A DNA stretch of 64,000 bases from JAVBQJ01 sp031549115 (GTDB lineage Bacteria > Verrucomicrobiota > Lentisphaeria > Victivallales > Victivallaceae), in contig JAVBQJ010000078.1 of assembly GCA_031549115.1 (NCBI GenBank), forward strand, positions 1 through 64,000, in the 5' to 3' direction. Below, piece after piece: positions 48,820-58,700 of this stretch (position 1 is the first letter of the stretch; every line of letters begins with the position of its first letter). Under the pieces are notes generated by a model. It worked only from the letters and a program-made list of their open reading frames with translations, ran no database searches and was not told where the DNA came from. The translations under genes and the position numbers were made by a program.

Positions 48820-51714
48820 CTATTTTTTCGTCAGGTGCCGGATCAGGCGCCAGAGTTCGCCGCCCCACAGCACCACCGAGGTCGCCGCGATGATGAAGCA
48901 CCACGTCGCCCAGTCCAGCGGCACCGTCCGGAACACCCTGCCCCCGATCGTCACGATCACGATCTGTCCCACCAGGATCCCGCCCACAATCAGCAGAAAG
49001 GCCGGGTTGTTGAACAATCGGGGAAACACCGACCGGAAGCCGCCGAAACATTTCGCATTAAACAAGTTCCACACCTGCATCAATACGAAGGTACTGAAGA
49101 ATATCGTCTGGATCCGGATGTCTTCCCCCTGCCCGTTGGTCGTGATCACCGCCAGAAACGTCAGCAGCACCGCCAGGAAAAACGCCGCCGTAATCAATAT
49201 GTGTCCCGCCATTGCCGGCGAAATGATGAAGTCGCTTTTGCGCCGCGGCGGCAGCTTCATCACATCCGGATCCGGCGGCTCCGTCGCCAGCGCCAGCGCC
49301 GCGAAGGTGTCCATGATCAGGTTGACCCAGAGAATCTGAATGATCGTCAACGGCAACTCGATCCCGATGAACGGCCCCACCATCGCAATCGACAGCGCCA
49401 CCACGTTGATGGTCAACTGGAACAGCAAAAACCGCTGAATGTTGCGATACAGCGAACGCCCCCACAATACCGCGTTGACAATACTCTGGAACGAATCGTC
49501 CAGAAGAATGATCGCCGCCGCCTCCTTCGCAATCGCCGTCCCCGTCTTTCCCATCGCGATGCCGACGTCGGCGAAATTCAGCGCCGGGGCGTCGTTGGTG
49601 CCGTCGCCGGTCACCGCCACCACCTCCGAGGCCGCTTTCAACGTCTTGACCAGGCGCAGTTTGTCATGCGGCCGCGCCCGTGCCATAATCTTCAGACGCA
49701 ACGCCGCATCGGTCACCTCGGCTTCGCTCAGTGCGCTGAATTCCGGACCGGTCATCACCGCGCGCGGATCGTCGTTTTCCGCCCACAATCCGATCTGTCG
49801 GCCGATTTCACGGGCGGTTTCCGGGTTGTCCCCGGTCACCATTTTCACCTGAATTCCGGCGGCGAAACAGGAGCGTACCGCTTCCGGCACCTCCGGCCGC
49901 ACCGGGTCGGCGATGGCAACGAAGCCGAGCCAGATCAGATTCACCGCCACCTGGTCGATGTCGTCCTCCTCATTCTCCGGCGGCTCCGGCAGATACGCCA
50001 CTGCCAGCGTGCGCATGCCGCGCGCCTGGTAAGCTTTCAATTCCTCCAGCATCAGCCGGCGCTTTTCGTCGGAAAATTCAACCGGCGCGGCGGCTTCGGT
50101 CCGCAACAGCCGGCAACGCTTCATCACGATCTCCGGCGCCCCCTTGACAAACAGCAGCTCCTGCCCGCTTCCATCCGGAACGCCCTGGGTCGCCATGAAC
50201 TTGCGCTCGGTCGAAAAGGTCCACTGCGTGGTGATCCGGAAGCTGTCGCGAATGTGCTGGTAATCCAGATTGTTTTCTTCGAGATACAGCAGCAGCGCCC
50301 CCTCCGTGGGATTGCCGAATACCTCGGGCGCCAAACCGGGTCGGCGCGACAGGTTCGCGCTTGAATTCACCGCCAGCGACGCCGCCACCAGTGCCGCCTC
50401 CGGCGTCTTGGCATTGATCGGAGCACCTTGCAGCAGCGGAAACTCGATCGCGTGCATCCGCATCTGGTTCATCGTCAGCGTACCGGTCTTATCGGTACAG
50501 ATCACCGTCGCGGCGCCGATGGTTTCGCAGGCGTGCATTTTGCGCACCAGATTGTTGGTTTTGGTCATCCGGCGCATGCTGTACGCCAGACTCAGCGTCA
50601 CGCTCATCGCCAGCCCCTCGGGAACCGCCATCACGATCAACGCCACCGCGACCATGAAAAAGGTCAGAATCTGCGGCAGCGCCACTTCATTAAATATATC
50701 GCCGTCGAGCACTCCGGTCCCCTGCAGAATACCGGCACCGATGCTAAGCAGCAGCAGCCCCGCCAACAGCGAACCGATGATGCCGCGCCAGCCGCGCAGG
50801 AACTTCGGCAGCGCCAGCGACGGCCGGAAAAACTGCATCCCGTCGACCAGAATCGGCAGCCACAGCCGGGTCAGCGCAACGATCCCCGCCGCGGCGACAA
50901 CACCGAGCACCGACCACTGGCCGGCAGTCTGGGAGATATCGCCGGTCACGACTCCGCGAATCACCAGCGCGCAAAAGGTAGTCAACGCGACACCGGTGCC
51001 GACCACACTGATCAATTTGCCGAGGCGCTCCAGTTGCAGGCTCAACGGAGTCGGCGTGTCGTTTTCTTCGCTCGCCGCCAGGGCGGTACGGCCGATTTCG
51101 GTATCGGCGCCGACGGCGGTGAGTTCGACATAACCATGCCCCTCGACCACCGGAGTGCCGCGCAATACCCGTTCGTCGGGGTAGGTCGATTCGCCGCCCT
51201 CGGTATGTTCGTCACTGCCGACCGGAAACTTCGGCACCGGTTCGGGCTCGCCGGTCAGACGCGATTGGTCAACCTGCAGATTGACCACTTCGAGCACGGT
51301 GCCGTCGGCGGGGAGCTCCTCGCCCTGTTCGACGAAAATAATGTCGCCGACCACCAGATCGCGGCGCGGCACCATCACGAATTCGCCTTCGCGAACGGCT
51401 TTGAACGGCACGTCGTCATTGACCTGATTGAGAATATCGAATTCCTTGCCGGCGCGGTATTCATTGAAAAACGCCAGACCGGTGGCAAGCAGTACCGCGC
51501 CGAGAATGCCGAGGCCCTCGATCCATTCGTGGGTCAGACAGGAAATCGCGGCGGCCACCAGCAGAATTTTGATGATCGGATCCTGAAATTTACCGAGAAA
51601 CAGTTTGTACCATGGTTGTCGTGGAGGCGGAGCCAAAACGTTGGCGCCGTGGCGCTCGCGGCTCTCCGCGACCTGTTGCGGGTTCAGTCCTTGAAAGTGG
51701 GAGTCATGCTTCAT
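48820..51714 (-). CDS. Calcium-transporting-type P-ATPase (P2, PMCA/SERCA-like)
   Basis: 964 residues. Order: N-terminal cation-ATPase domain (FQGLNPQQVAESRERHGANVL), actuator loop with LTGEPEPV (TGE-type), membrane helix with the ion-binding VPEGLAMSVTLSLAYSMRRM, phosphorylation site CTDKTGTLT (Asp about 403), nucleotide-binding KGAPE, hinge VTGDGTNDAPALNFADVGIAMG, and C-terminal helices with NLIMDTFAALALATEPP. It pumps a divalent cation, probably Ca2+, out of the cytoplasm. Between helices 3 and 4 there is an extra ~70-residue segment (ALTRLWLPILVDGMQFFRPSL and onward) not typical of short bacterial forms. No regulatory gene is adjacent. Confidence 0.92.
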   Translation of the reverse strand: MKHDSHFQGLNPQQVAESRERHGANVLAPPPRQPWYKLFLGKFQDPIIKILLVAAAISCLTHEWIEGLGILGAVLLATGLAFFNEYRAGKEFDILNQVNDDVPFKAVREGEFVMVPRRDLVVGDIIFVEQGEELPADGTVLEVVNLQVDQSRLTGEPEPVPKFPVGSDEHTEGGESTYPDERVLRGTPVVEGHGYVELTAVGADTEIGRTALAASEENDTPTPLSLQLERLGKLISVVGTGVALTTFCALVIRGVVTGDISQTAGQWSVLGVVAAAGIVALTRLWLPILVDGMQFFRPSLALPKFLRGWRGIIGSLLAGLLLLSIGAGILQGTGVLDGDIFNEVALPQILTFFMVAVALIVMAVPEGLAMSVTLSLAYSMRRMTKTNNLVRKMHACETIGAATVICTDKTGTLTMNQMRMHAIEFPLLQGAPINAKTPEAALVAASLAVNSSANLSRRPGLAPEVFGNPTEGALLLYLEENNLDYQHIRDSFRITTQWTFSTERKFMATQGVPDGSGQELLFVKGAPEIVMKRCRLLRTEAAAPVEFSDEKRRLMLEELKAYQARGMRTLAVAYLPEPPENEEDDIDQVAVNLIWLGFVAIADPVRPEVPEAVRSCFAAGIQVKMVTGDNPETAREIGRQIGLWAENDDPRAVMTGPEFSALSEAEVTDAALRLKIMARARPHDKLRLVKTLKAASEVVAVTGDGTNDAPALNFADVGIAMGKTGTAIAKEAAAIILLDDSFQSIVNAVLWGRSLYRNIQRFLLFQLTINVVALSIAMVGPFIGIELPLTIIQILWVNLIMDTFAALALATEPPDPDVMKLPPRRKSDFIISPAMAGHILITAAFFLAVLLTFLAVITTNGQGEDIRIQTIFFSTFVLMQVWNLFNAKCFGGFRSVFPRLFNNPAFLLIVGGILVGQIVIVTIGGRVFRTVPLDWATWCFIIAATSVVLWGGELWRLIRHLTKK

Positions 51715-51895
51715 CGTCTTTTTTTCTTCCTAACCGGTTTTCTCATCATAATTTTGATACTTTACCGCCATCACGGCAAAAAAACAATCTCAATTTGTTA
51801 GAATTATGTTAAACAGAGCAATCCGCAGAGGCACGCCGGAGCCGGCGCCAAAGAAAAATCCGGTTTTATTTTGCCGCAAAAGTGTGAATCCGAGC

Positions 51896-51923
51896 TTGCA
51901 TTTTCGCCAAGCCGGATTACATT
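51896..51923 (+). promoter_or_regulatory. Candidate promoter of tRNA-Pro
   Basis: TTGCAT (51896-51901) and TACATT (51918-51923), spacing 16, about 40 bp before the tRNA. Confidence 0.45.
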
Positions 51924-51963
51924 AGTGGAGTCGCGGTGAAAACGGCGGCGATCGACGATTTGT

Positions 51964-52041
51964 CGGGGTGTGGCTCAGTCTGGCTAGAGCGCTGCGTTCG
52001 GGACGCAGAGGCCGGAGGTTCGAATCCTCTCACCCCGACCA
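51964..52041 (+). tRNA. tRNA-Pro (anticodon CGG)
   Basis: Acceptor arms CGGGGTG and CACCCCG, discriminator A and encoded CCA. Anticodon stem CTGCG/CGCAG with loop TTCGGGA gives anticodon CGG (codon CCG). T-loop TTCGAAT in GGAGG/CCTCT. D-arm TGGCTCAGTCTGGCTAGAGC. The 3' part is repeated at 53884. Confidence 0.95.
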
Positions 52042-52150
52042 TTTTTTTGTTTCTCCGCCAACCTGTCCTCAGGTCGGTTTTTTCATTTCTAGGCTGTTTT
52101 CAAGCTCAAACCGTTCAAATCTCCAACGCCGGAGAATTCTCCGTTTTCAC
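52025..52150 (+). repeat. Direct repeat 1: tRNA-Pro 3' end plus downstream DNA
   Basis: From TCCTCTCACCCCGACCA of the tRNA through a terminator-like hairpin to CTCCAACGCCGGAGAATTCT and CTCCGTTTTCAC, matched by 53884-54008 with only scattered differences. This is the arrangement left by integration at a tRNA 3' end. Confidence 0.7.
52058..52083 (+). terminator. Terminator after tRNA-Pro
   Basis: CCAACCTG-TCCT-CAGGTCGG followed by a T-run; one A-C mismatch. The repeated copy at 53916-53942 (CCGACCTG) pairs perfectly. Confidence 0.65.
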
Positions 52151-52290
52151 CTTTGTCTGTCCCCTGGCGGCATGCTTGACCGCAATTCTCCGGCGGGGTA
52201 AGAGGCGTGCTTACGGTAACCAAAATCTATCAGGCCATCATATGTTCTGTAGGTGCCGCTCTCGATTTTGAAGGAGGTGTTTGTTCGGAG

Positions 52291-52506
52291 TCAGGAGTGA
52301 TTGGATTGAAACTCCAACTTCAACTCATCGACAACATATTGGTCGCTGCGACAATGCAGGTCGGCGACGCCGTCTCGGAGTTCCTGATACGTCCGCGAAT
52401 GGTAGAAAAACTCGAGAGCCTGTTCGGAAGGGATGTTCTCCTGCTCGGCGAACATCCCGACGATTCGGGCATATTTCATCTGCAGAAGAAGATTATTTGC
52501 CTGCAT
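52291..52506 (-). CDS. Small DUF3791-like protein (third gene of the module)
   Basis: 71 residues from the ATG at 52506 with GAGG six bases upstream. Sequence MQANNLLLQMKYARIVGMFA then helical EQALEFFYHSRTYQELRDGVADLHCRSDQYVVDELKLE, the all-helical pattern of DUF3791 proteins, which usually accompany DUF3990 proteins. It overlaps the end of the DUF3990 gene by 14 bases. An antitoxin or partner role is inferred from this linkage. Confidence 0.7.
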   Translation of the reverse strand: MQANNLLLQMKYARIVGMFAEQENIPSEQALEFFYHSRTYQELRDGVADLHCRSDQYVVDELKLEFQSNHS

Positions 52507-52990
52507 CGGAAACCTCGGCAGCGGATTCAAAATGTAAATGCCGGCCGATGATTTCCTGCCGGCAAATGCAAATTTGATGGTTCGGTTTTTCAAATCGCAG
52601 ACGTTTGATGGTTTCGATTTTGTCGATCAACCCATCATAGTAAAGTTCAATGGTATTGAATACCTTGTCATTGGCGACGCCGCCTTGGATTACATCGAAC
52701 TCCGCATGGGGTTCGCCCTGGCGGCAGGCGGTGATGAACGACAGCCATTCTTCGTTGTACTCGGGAAAATCCTTGAAACCGTATCCCGAGGCGACGGCGC
52801 CGTCCAAATCCAATGAATAGGTATTCAGGATTGCTTTCTGCCCGCGCCGAAGCGAACGCAACGACCAGCGCTCCGCCTGGTCGAGAACCGGCGTGACGTA
52901 AAAGCCCTTGCCGAAATCGAGATTATCCCGGGAAAAGGCAATGTCCGGTTTGGCGACTTCCGTCCACGAGCCGTGGTAGACCTTGATCAT
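52493..52990 (-). CDS. DUF3990 protein, ADP-ribosyltransferase-like toxin candidate
   Basis: 165 residues. Opens IKVYHGSWTEVAKPDI, then LDFGKGFYVTPVLDQAERWS, LNTYSLDLDG, NEEWLSFITACR and FDVIQGGVANDKVFNTIELY, the full DUF3990 pattern. DUF3990 is related to ADP-ribosyltransferase folds (the YHG and GxGFY regions match NAD-binding elements). With a DUF3791 gene overlapping on each side (four and 14 bases), it looks like the toxin of a toxin-antitoxin-type module. Toxicity is not shown by sequence. Confidence 0.82.
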   Translation of the reverse strand: MIKVYHGSWTEVAKPDIAFSRDNLDFGKGFYVTPVLDQAERWSLRSLRRGQKAILNTYSLDLDGAVASGYGFKDFPEYNEEWLSFITACRQGEPHAEFDVIQGGVANDKVFNTIELYYDGLIDKIETIKRLRFEKPNHQICICRQEIIGRHLHFESAAEVSDAGK

Positions 52991-53205
52991 GCCAACACCC
53001 CGCGTTTGCGCATCAAAGCGATGATGTCATCGACAATATAGTCTTTGCTTTGGGAGTGAAGCACGTCGAAAGACGCGATGATGTAGGAATTAAGAATATC
53101 GGACTTCCGGGTAAGCATATCATACACGAGATTGCCGGGAATGCGCAGCTTTGCCGCGACTCCTTCGATACAGAAAATGGCAAATTCAAGTGTGTGGTTG
53201 CTCAT
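52987..53205 (-). CDS. DUF3791 protein (first gene of the module)
   Basis: 72 residues from the ATG at 53205; the longer frame to 53256 has no family likeness ahead of MSNHTLEF. Sequence EFAIFCIEGVAAKLRIPGNLVYDML, then DVLHSQSKDYIVDDIIALMRKRG, the DUF3791 consensus. Overlaps the DUF3990 start by four bases. Probably the cognate partner or antitoxin. Confidence 0.78.
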   Translation of the reverse strand: MSNHTLEFAIFCIEGVAAKLRIPGNLVYDMLTRKSDILNSYIIASFDVLHSQSKDYIVDDIIALMRKRGVLA

Positions 53206-53368
53206 AGACTCAACTGCTCGTAATTCCCGGCGGTATTTACACTGCCGAAACCTCAATATCTCTACGGCTCAATATAACTCCAAACCCGAAGTTTTCAAGC
53301 ATTTTCATGCTCCAAACGGCAAAAAACTGCTGGAATCGTTCTTTTAACTTTTTATTAGGGAGGTTGTT

Positions 53369-53476
53369 ATGTCCCTATCGTCGAATATCCGTGCTGGAGC
53401 GGCTTATATCGAGGTTACCGCCGAAACGAGTGAACTCCAGTTAAGATTGGCGATTCGTGGAGGAATATTTTGTTAA
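53369..53476 (+). pseudogene. N-terminal remnant of a phage tail tape-measure protein
   Basis: AGGGAGG five bases before an ATG opens a 35-codon frame: MSLSSNIRAGAAYIEVTAET then SELQLRLAIRGGIFC, stop. RAGAAYIEVTAETSELQ matches how many phage tape-measure proteins begin; normal proteins continue for hundreds of residues. It lies between the DUF3791 operon and the second tRNA-end repeat, consistent with a decayed phage-derived segment. Identification is by recognition of the N-terminus only. Confidence 0.5.
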
Positions 53477-53883
53477 AAATCAGTCTCCACGCGCTTGCAA
53501 ATGAGCTTTCGACACAATCATGGTACATACGAAGGCAAAGTCGCTTTCGCAATGCTTGTTGTTATAAAAAATGGGTCTTAAAGGCGCACCGCCGACTTTA
53601 GGTTTGAGCTTAAGACGATTCTCATTGTTGCCGGGGAGGGGTTGCGGAGAATTTTTCGTATGGCGCAATTTCGACCATTTTTGGGTCGTGAAACCATGAT
53701 TTTGAGTTCAAGAGAACTTTCCGGGTTCCGCTCGCGCGCTCCGACCATTTTTTTTGCCCGGATGGGCAAGGAAAAATGTCGACGGGAGTGGATTTCGGCG
53801 ACAAATAGTCGCCGGACTTGCGCAGCAAGTCGAACCGATACGAGGTTCACGGCGAAGCCGAGCCGGAGCGAAGCGACGGACAC
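53477..53883. other. Non-coding interval within the tRNA-Pro-bracketed segment
   Basis: No gene is recognised. It contains small hairpins (CGACCATTTTTGGGTCG near 53667) and a fragment CCGACCATTTTTTTTGCCCG (53741-53760) that resembles a tRNA 3' CCA end followed by a terminator hairpin (GCCCGGATGGGC). It may be further debris of tRNA-end recombination. Confidence 0.4.
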
Positions 53884-54008
53884 TCCTCTCACCCCGACCA
53901 TTTTTTGTTTCTCCGCCGACCTGTCCTCAGGTCGGTTTTTTTGTTTTGGGGCTGTTTTTAAGCTCCAATCGCCAAATTCTCCAACGCCGGAGAATTCTCT
54001 GTTTCCAC
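53884..54008 (+). repeat. Direct repeat 2: displaced tRNA-Pro 3' end
   Basis: TCCTCTCACCCCGACCA and the following terminator (perfect stem CCGACCTG/CAGGTCGG, 53916-53935) and CTCCAACGCCGGAGAATTCT block repeat 52025-52150. The intact tRNA 5' part is absent here. Best read as the far attachment site of an integrated segment. Confidence 0.68.
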
Positions 54009-54107
54009 AATAATCCCTGGCTTCGGCGAACGGTCGGGGCAGAAACAGATTGCAACGGCGATTTTACCGGCCCGCGATCCAAAGCAAAAAATTTTATGAA
54101 AATCTCC

Positions 54108-54136
54108 TTGACAAACGGAAACCGGCATGATATTTT
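54108..54136 (+). promoter_or_regulatory. Sigma-70 promoter of RND operon 3
   Basis: TTGACA (54108-54113) and TATTTT (54131-54136), spacing 17, about 45 bp before the marR start. Confidence 0.65.
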
Positions 54137-54149
54137 AGTTTCTAGATAA

Positions 54150-54162
54150 ATTAGTAACTAAT
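54150..54162. promoter_or_regulatory. Palindromic operator before marR 3
   Basis: ATTAGTAACTAAT is a perfect inverted repeat just past the expected transcription start, and TTAGTTTCTAGATAAA on its left extends a weaker symmetry. It fits MarR autoregulation. Confidence 0.5.
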
Positions 54163-54181
54163 ACAAAATGCAGGTGCGTCC

Positions 54182-54649
54182 ATGAAAGAGAAGCAGGAAG
54201 CCTGGAAACTGATCTTCAAAATCGGGGAGGCGATGCGGAATACCCATCTCCGCCATGAACCGAAGCATAAGCTGCCGTCCATAACCATCTCGCAGATGAA
54301 GGTGATGGGGTGTGTCATCTTCAACGACGGCAAGCCCGTCAAGGTGAAGGATATCGCCGAAGAGCTCGGCATTACGCCCGGAGGCGTTTCCCAGCTTGTC
54401 GACACCCTGGTGAAGGCGGGGGCTTTGGAGCGTACAGTGAGCGAGGACGATCGCCGCGCGGTCAATATCAGCCTGTCCGGGCACGGCAAGGAGATCCACC
54501 GTAAAATGGACCTCTACTTCAGTGAACTGGCCCGCGAATTATTGTCTTCCGTTTCTCCTGAAAAGCAGGAGATTTTTCAGGAAGTTCTGGAAACGATGAT
54601 GAAAACCTTGAATGAGAAGAAAAGAACCGGAGGAAAAGCAGATGAATAA
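54182..54649 (+). CDS. MarR-family transcriptional regulator of pump 3
   Basis: 155 residues. Winged-helix core VKVKDIAEELGITPGGVSQLVDTLVKAGALERTVSEDDRRAVNISLSGHGKEI is easy to read. Its end overlaps the adaptor gene by eight bases. Promoter and palindrome lie directly upstream. It should repress the marR-adaptor-RND operon pending a ligand. Confidence 0.92.
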   Translation: MKEKQEAWKLIFKIGEAMRNTHLRHEPKHKLPSITISQMKVMGCVIFNDGKPVKVKDIAEELGITPGGVSQLVDTLVKAGALERTVSEDDRRAVNISLSGHGKEIHRKMDLYFSELARELLSSVSPEKQEIFQEVLETMMKTLNEKKRTGGKADE

Positions 54650-55739
54650 AGTCCTTGTTATTTTCTGCGCGGCATTGTTCGGCATTGCCGTTTACGGGCT
54701 GAATGAGCCGGACAGAGTTAATGCAAATATTCCGACAGTAGGCGCCGCCAGAGTAATGGAGACGGAAGATTTGAACAGTCGCCGTTACACCGGGCAGGTC
54801 GTATCCCAGGCAGTGGTGAATATCACCCCCCGCGTTTCCGGCGAAATCCTGGAACTCGGTTTTCGGGAAGGTTCCGTGGTCAAGGCCGGACAAATGCTCT
54901 ACCGGTTGGATTCGACCCAGTATGAAGCGGCGGTGAAGAATGTGGAAGCTCAGATCGCCGAATGGAAGGCGAAAATCGAATATGCGCAGAACAGCTATGA
55001 CCGCCAACTCGCCCTGTTCGAAAAGAATGCGGTCAGCCGCGATACCATGGAAAGCCGCAGATCGGAACTGGACGCCTATAAGGCCGGCTTGCTGGCCGCC
55101 GAGGCGGATTTGATCACCGCCAAAGACAACCTGAAAAATACCACGATTACCGCTCCGCTCGAAGGCGTGGTCGGCGCGACCGCCTACACAGCCGGCAACT
55201 ACATCACCCCGAATTCCGGGGTGTTGCTCACGATCATTCAAACCCAGCCGATCCGGGTCCGTTTCTCCATCAGCACGACCGATTACCAGGAGATGTTCGG
55301 AACCCCCATGGAACTGCTGGAAAACAGTTCGGTTAGGGTACGGTTCGCCAACGGCGCCGAGTACCCGGTCGAAGGCAGGGTTGAATTCCTCAACAACCAG
55401 GCCAACAGCAAAACCGACGCCATCCAGATTTTCGCCACCTTTCCCAACGCCGATTTCAAATTGATCGTCGGCAATACGGTGAACGTGACGCTGTCGCGGA
55501 AGGCCGGGAAGCGCCTGGCGGTGGTCCTGCCGTCCGCCTTGATGCACGATTCCCGGGGGAGCTATGTGTATGTGCTGGATGCCGACAACACGGTTGAAAA
55601 ACGGAGTGTCGAACCGGGCAACGCGACGGCATCGCTGCAGATGATCAAAAGCGGCCTGGCACCCGGCGAAGTGGTGCTGGTCAAAGGTACCAACAAAGTC
55701 AGGCCGGGCGGCAAAGCAGAACCGGTATTCGAGGAGTAA
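54642..55739 (+). CDS. RND periplasmic adaptor, pump 3
   Basis: 365 residues from the ATG at 54642 (GGAGG eight bases upstream). N-terminal hydrophobic signal VLVIFCAALFGIAVYGL, lipoyl-like halves (VNITPRVSGEILELGFREGS and TTITAPLEGVVGATAYTAG), helical hairpin between, and barrel domains (VRFSISTTDYQEMFG, VVLVKGTNKVRPGG). No signal-peptidase or lipobox site is obvious, so it may be held by an uncleaved anchor. Six bp before the RND gene. Confidence 0.92.
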   Translation: MNKVLVIFCAALFGIAVYGLNEPDRVNANIPTVGAARVMETEDLNSRRYTGQVVSQAVVNITPRVSGEILELGFREGSVVKAGQMLYRLDSTQYEAAVKNVEAQIAEWKAKIEYAQNSYDRQLALFEKNAVSRDTMESRRSELDAYKAGLLAAEADLITAKDNLKNTTITAPLEGVVGATAYTAGNYITPNSGVLLTIIQTQPIRVRFSISTTDYQEMFGTPMELLENSSVRVRFANGAEYPVEGRVEFLNNQANSKTDAIQIFATFPNADFKLIVGNTVNVTLSRKAGKRLAVVLPSALMHDSRGSYVYVLDADNTVEKRSVEPGNATASLQMIKSGLAPGEVVLVKGTNKVRPGGKAEPVFEE

Positions 55740-55745
55740 GCGGAT

Positions 55746-58700
55746 ATGTTTTCCAAAATATTCATTGAGCGTCCGCGGCTGGCGATGGTCATCAGCCTGG
55801 TCATGGTGATCGCCGGGGTCATCAGCATTACCCACCTGCCGATCGCGGAATATCCGGAGATCGCCCCGCCGACCCTCCATGTCTCGGCGGCCTACGCCGG
55901 GGCCAGCGCCGAAGTAGTCGAACAGACGGTCGCCATGCCGATCGAAGACGAGATCAACGGGGTGGAAGACCTGCTGTACTTTTCGTCGACCTCCGACAAT
56001 TCCGGCAACTATTCTTGCTCGGTTACGTTCAAAAGCGGCACCGATACCGACATCGCCATGGTGAATTTGCAGAATGCGGTGAAAAGGGCGGAACCGACCC
56101 TGCCGTCCGAGGTCACCCAGACCGGCATCACGGTTTCCAAGCGCGGCGGCGACATTCTCGCCATGTTCGCTTTTATGACCGACGGCAGCAACATGAACCA
56201 GATGGAACTGAACAATTACGTTGAAACCAACATCAAAGACGCCGTGGCACGGATCGAAGGCGTCTCCTCCGCGACGGTGATGTCCTCGCAGGAATATTCC
56301 ATGCGGATCTGGCTGGATCCGCTGCGGATGTCCGGCCTGGGGATCAGCACCTCCGATATCTCCGCGGCCGTCGGCGCCCAGAATATCCAGGCCGCGGCCG
56401 GCTCGATCGGCACCGAAAACAGCAATGCATTCATCAATTACAAGCTGAACGTCAAGGGCCGTCTGGTCACGGTCGGGGATTTCGAGAACATCGTCCTGCG
56501 CCACGACAGCGACGGCAGCATCGTCCGGCTGCGGGATGTCGCCGCAGTGGAGATCGGTTCGAGCTCCTATTCCGGCGCCACCGTGTTCAACGGCAAGCAG
56601 GTGGTCGGCATGGGCGTTTACCGCTCGCCGGAGGCCAACGCACTCTCCACGGTCAACGCGGTGAAGGCCGAGCTCAACAGCTGGGCGGAACGCTTTCCCG
56701 GCGGGGTGAGCTACGACGTGGCCTACGACCCGACCCTCTTCATCACGGTCTCCTTGAAGGAGATCGTCCAGACCCTGGTCGTCGCCCTGCTGCTGGTGGT
56801 GCTCATCACCTGGGTCTTCCTGCAGGATTGGCGCGCCACCTTCATTCCCTCCATCGCCATTCCGGTGGCCCTGCTGGGGACTTTTCCATTCATGTATATC
56901 CTGGGGTACAGCATCAACGTGTTGACCATGTTCGGGTTGATCCTGGTGATCGGCTCGTTGTGCGACGACGCCATCGTGGTGGTGGAGAACTGCCAGGCGC
57001 TCATGGAACGGGAAAAACTTTCGCCGAAAGAAGCCGCCCTGAAATGCATGGGCCAGATCACCGGCGCCATCATCGCGACCACGCTGGTCACCGTCGCCTG
57101 TTATGTCCCTTTGGCATTCTACGGCGGCATGGTGGGGGCCATCTACATACAGTTCGCCGTGACCATGTGCATCGCGCTGTGCCTTTCCACGGTCGTGGCC
57201 ATGACCCTCAGCCCGGCGCTGTGCGCGATTCTCCTGCGCAAGCCGGACGGCCGGAAATCTCTGATCTTCAAACCGTTCAATGTGGTCATGGACGGCAGTC
57301 GCAGAGTCTATATCGGAAGCGTCAGATTTCTGGCCCGGCGTGCCGTGTTGACACTGATGGTTTTCGGCGGGGCGATGGCCGGGGCGTACTTCCTCTTCGA
57401 CCGCCTGGACAGTTCGTTCCTGCCGGACGAGGACAAAGGCACGATCATGTGCAATATCGAACTGCCGACGGGCGCTTCGTTGAGCCGCACCAATGCCGTG
57501 CTCGACGAGTTCGCCCGCAGCATCGACGGACTCGGGGGGGTCCGGTCGGTCATGATGGTTTCCGGGATGAGCATGCTCTCCGGTTCCGGCGAAAATACCG
57601 CCATGTGCATTTTGTCGCTGGAGCACTGGGACCAGCGCCAATCCCCGGAAACACAGTTGCGGGCACTCGTCGCCGAGATCCAGGCCCGGACGCGGAAGAT
57701 CACCGATGCCAGCATCATCTGCTTCACGCCTCCGGCGATCATGGGACTCGGAGTGACCGGCGGCGCCACCTTCTACCTCTGCGGAATCGGCGGCGTCGAT
57801 GCCGCGACCCTCTCCGAGACGGCCAAGGAATTCACGGCGGAGCTCTCCGTCAAGCCCGAAGCCCTGTACGCCATGACCCCGTACAATGCCGATACGCCGC
57901 AATTGTACCTGGACATCGACCGGGAAAAGGCGGAGACCCTGGGCGTCGAGGTCAACACGATTTTTTCCACCCTCCAGAGCAAGCTCGCCTCTTTGTATAT
58001 CAACGACTTCACCATGGCGGGGCGCAACTTCAAGGTGAAGATGCAGTCCCCGTCGGCCTACCGCAGCACCTTGAACGACATCCATGAAATCCAGGTCCGG
58101 AACGACGAAGGCGAAATGGTGCCGTTGAGTTCGCTGGCCACCCTGCGCTTCATCACCGGCCCGCAGCAGGTCACCCGCTTCAACAAGATGAAGGGCGCGG
58201 AGATGAACGCCCAGGCGGCGCCGGGCGTCAGCTCCCAGAAGCTTTACGACGCCATCGAGCATACGAAGCTCCCGGACGATTACCAGGTCGAGTGGACCGG
58301 CTTGAGCTATCAGGAAAGGCAGAACGCCGGACAGATCGTCTATCTGATGGCGCTGGCCCTGCTCTTCGCCTACCTGTTTCTGGTAGGCCAGTATGAAAGT
58401 TGGAGCATTCCGGTTTCGGCGATGCTGACCGTGGGGTTCGCGGTGCTGGGCGCCCTGCTGGGATTGCTGGTCACGGGCGAAACCCTGAGCATATACGCCC
58501 AGTTGGGCATGGTGATGCTGATCGGCCTGGCGGCTAAGAATGCCATCCTGATGATCGAATTTTCCAAACAGGAACGGGAAGCGGGCAAAAGTATTTTCGA
58601 CGCGGCGGTCAACGGCGCCAACATGCGTTACCGTGCCGTGCTGATGACCGCTTACAGCTTCCTTTTCGGGGTCTTTCCTCTGGTGATTGCCAGCGGGGCC

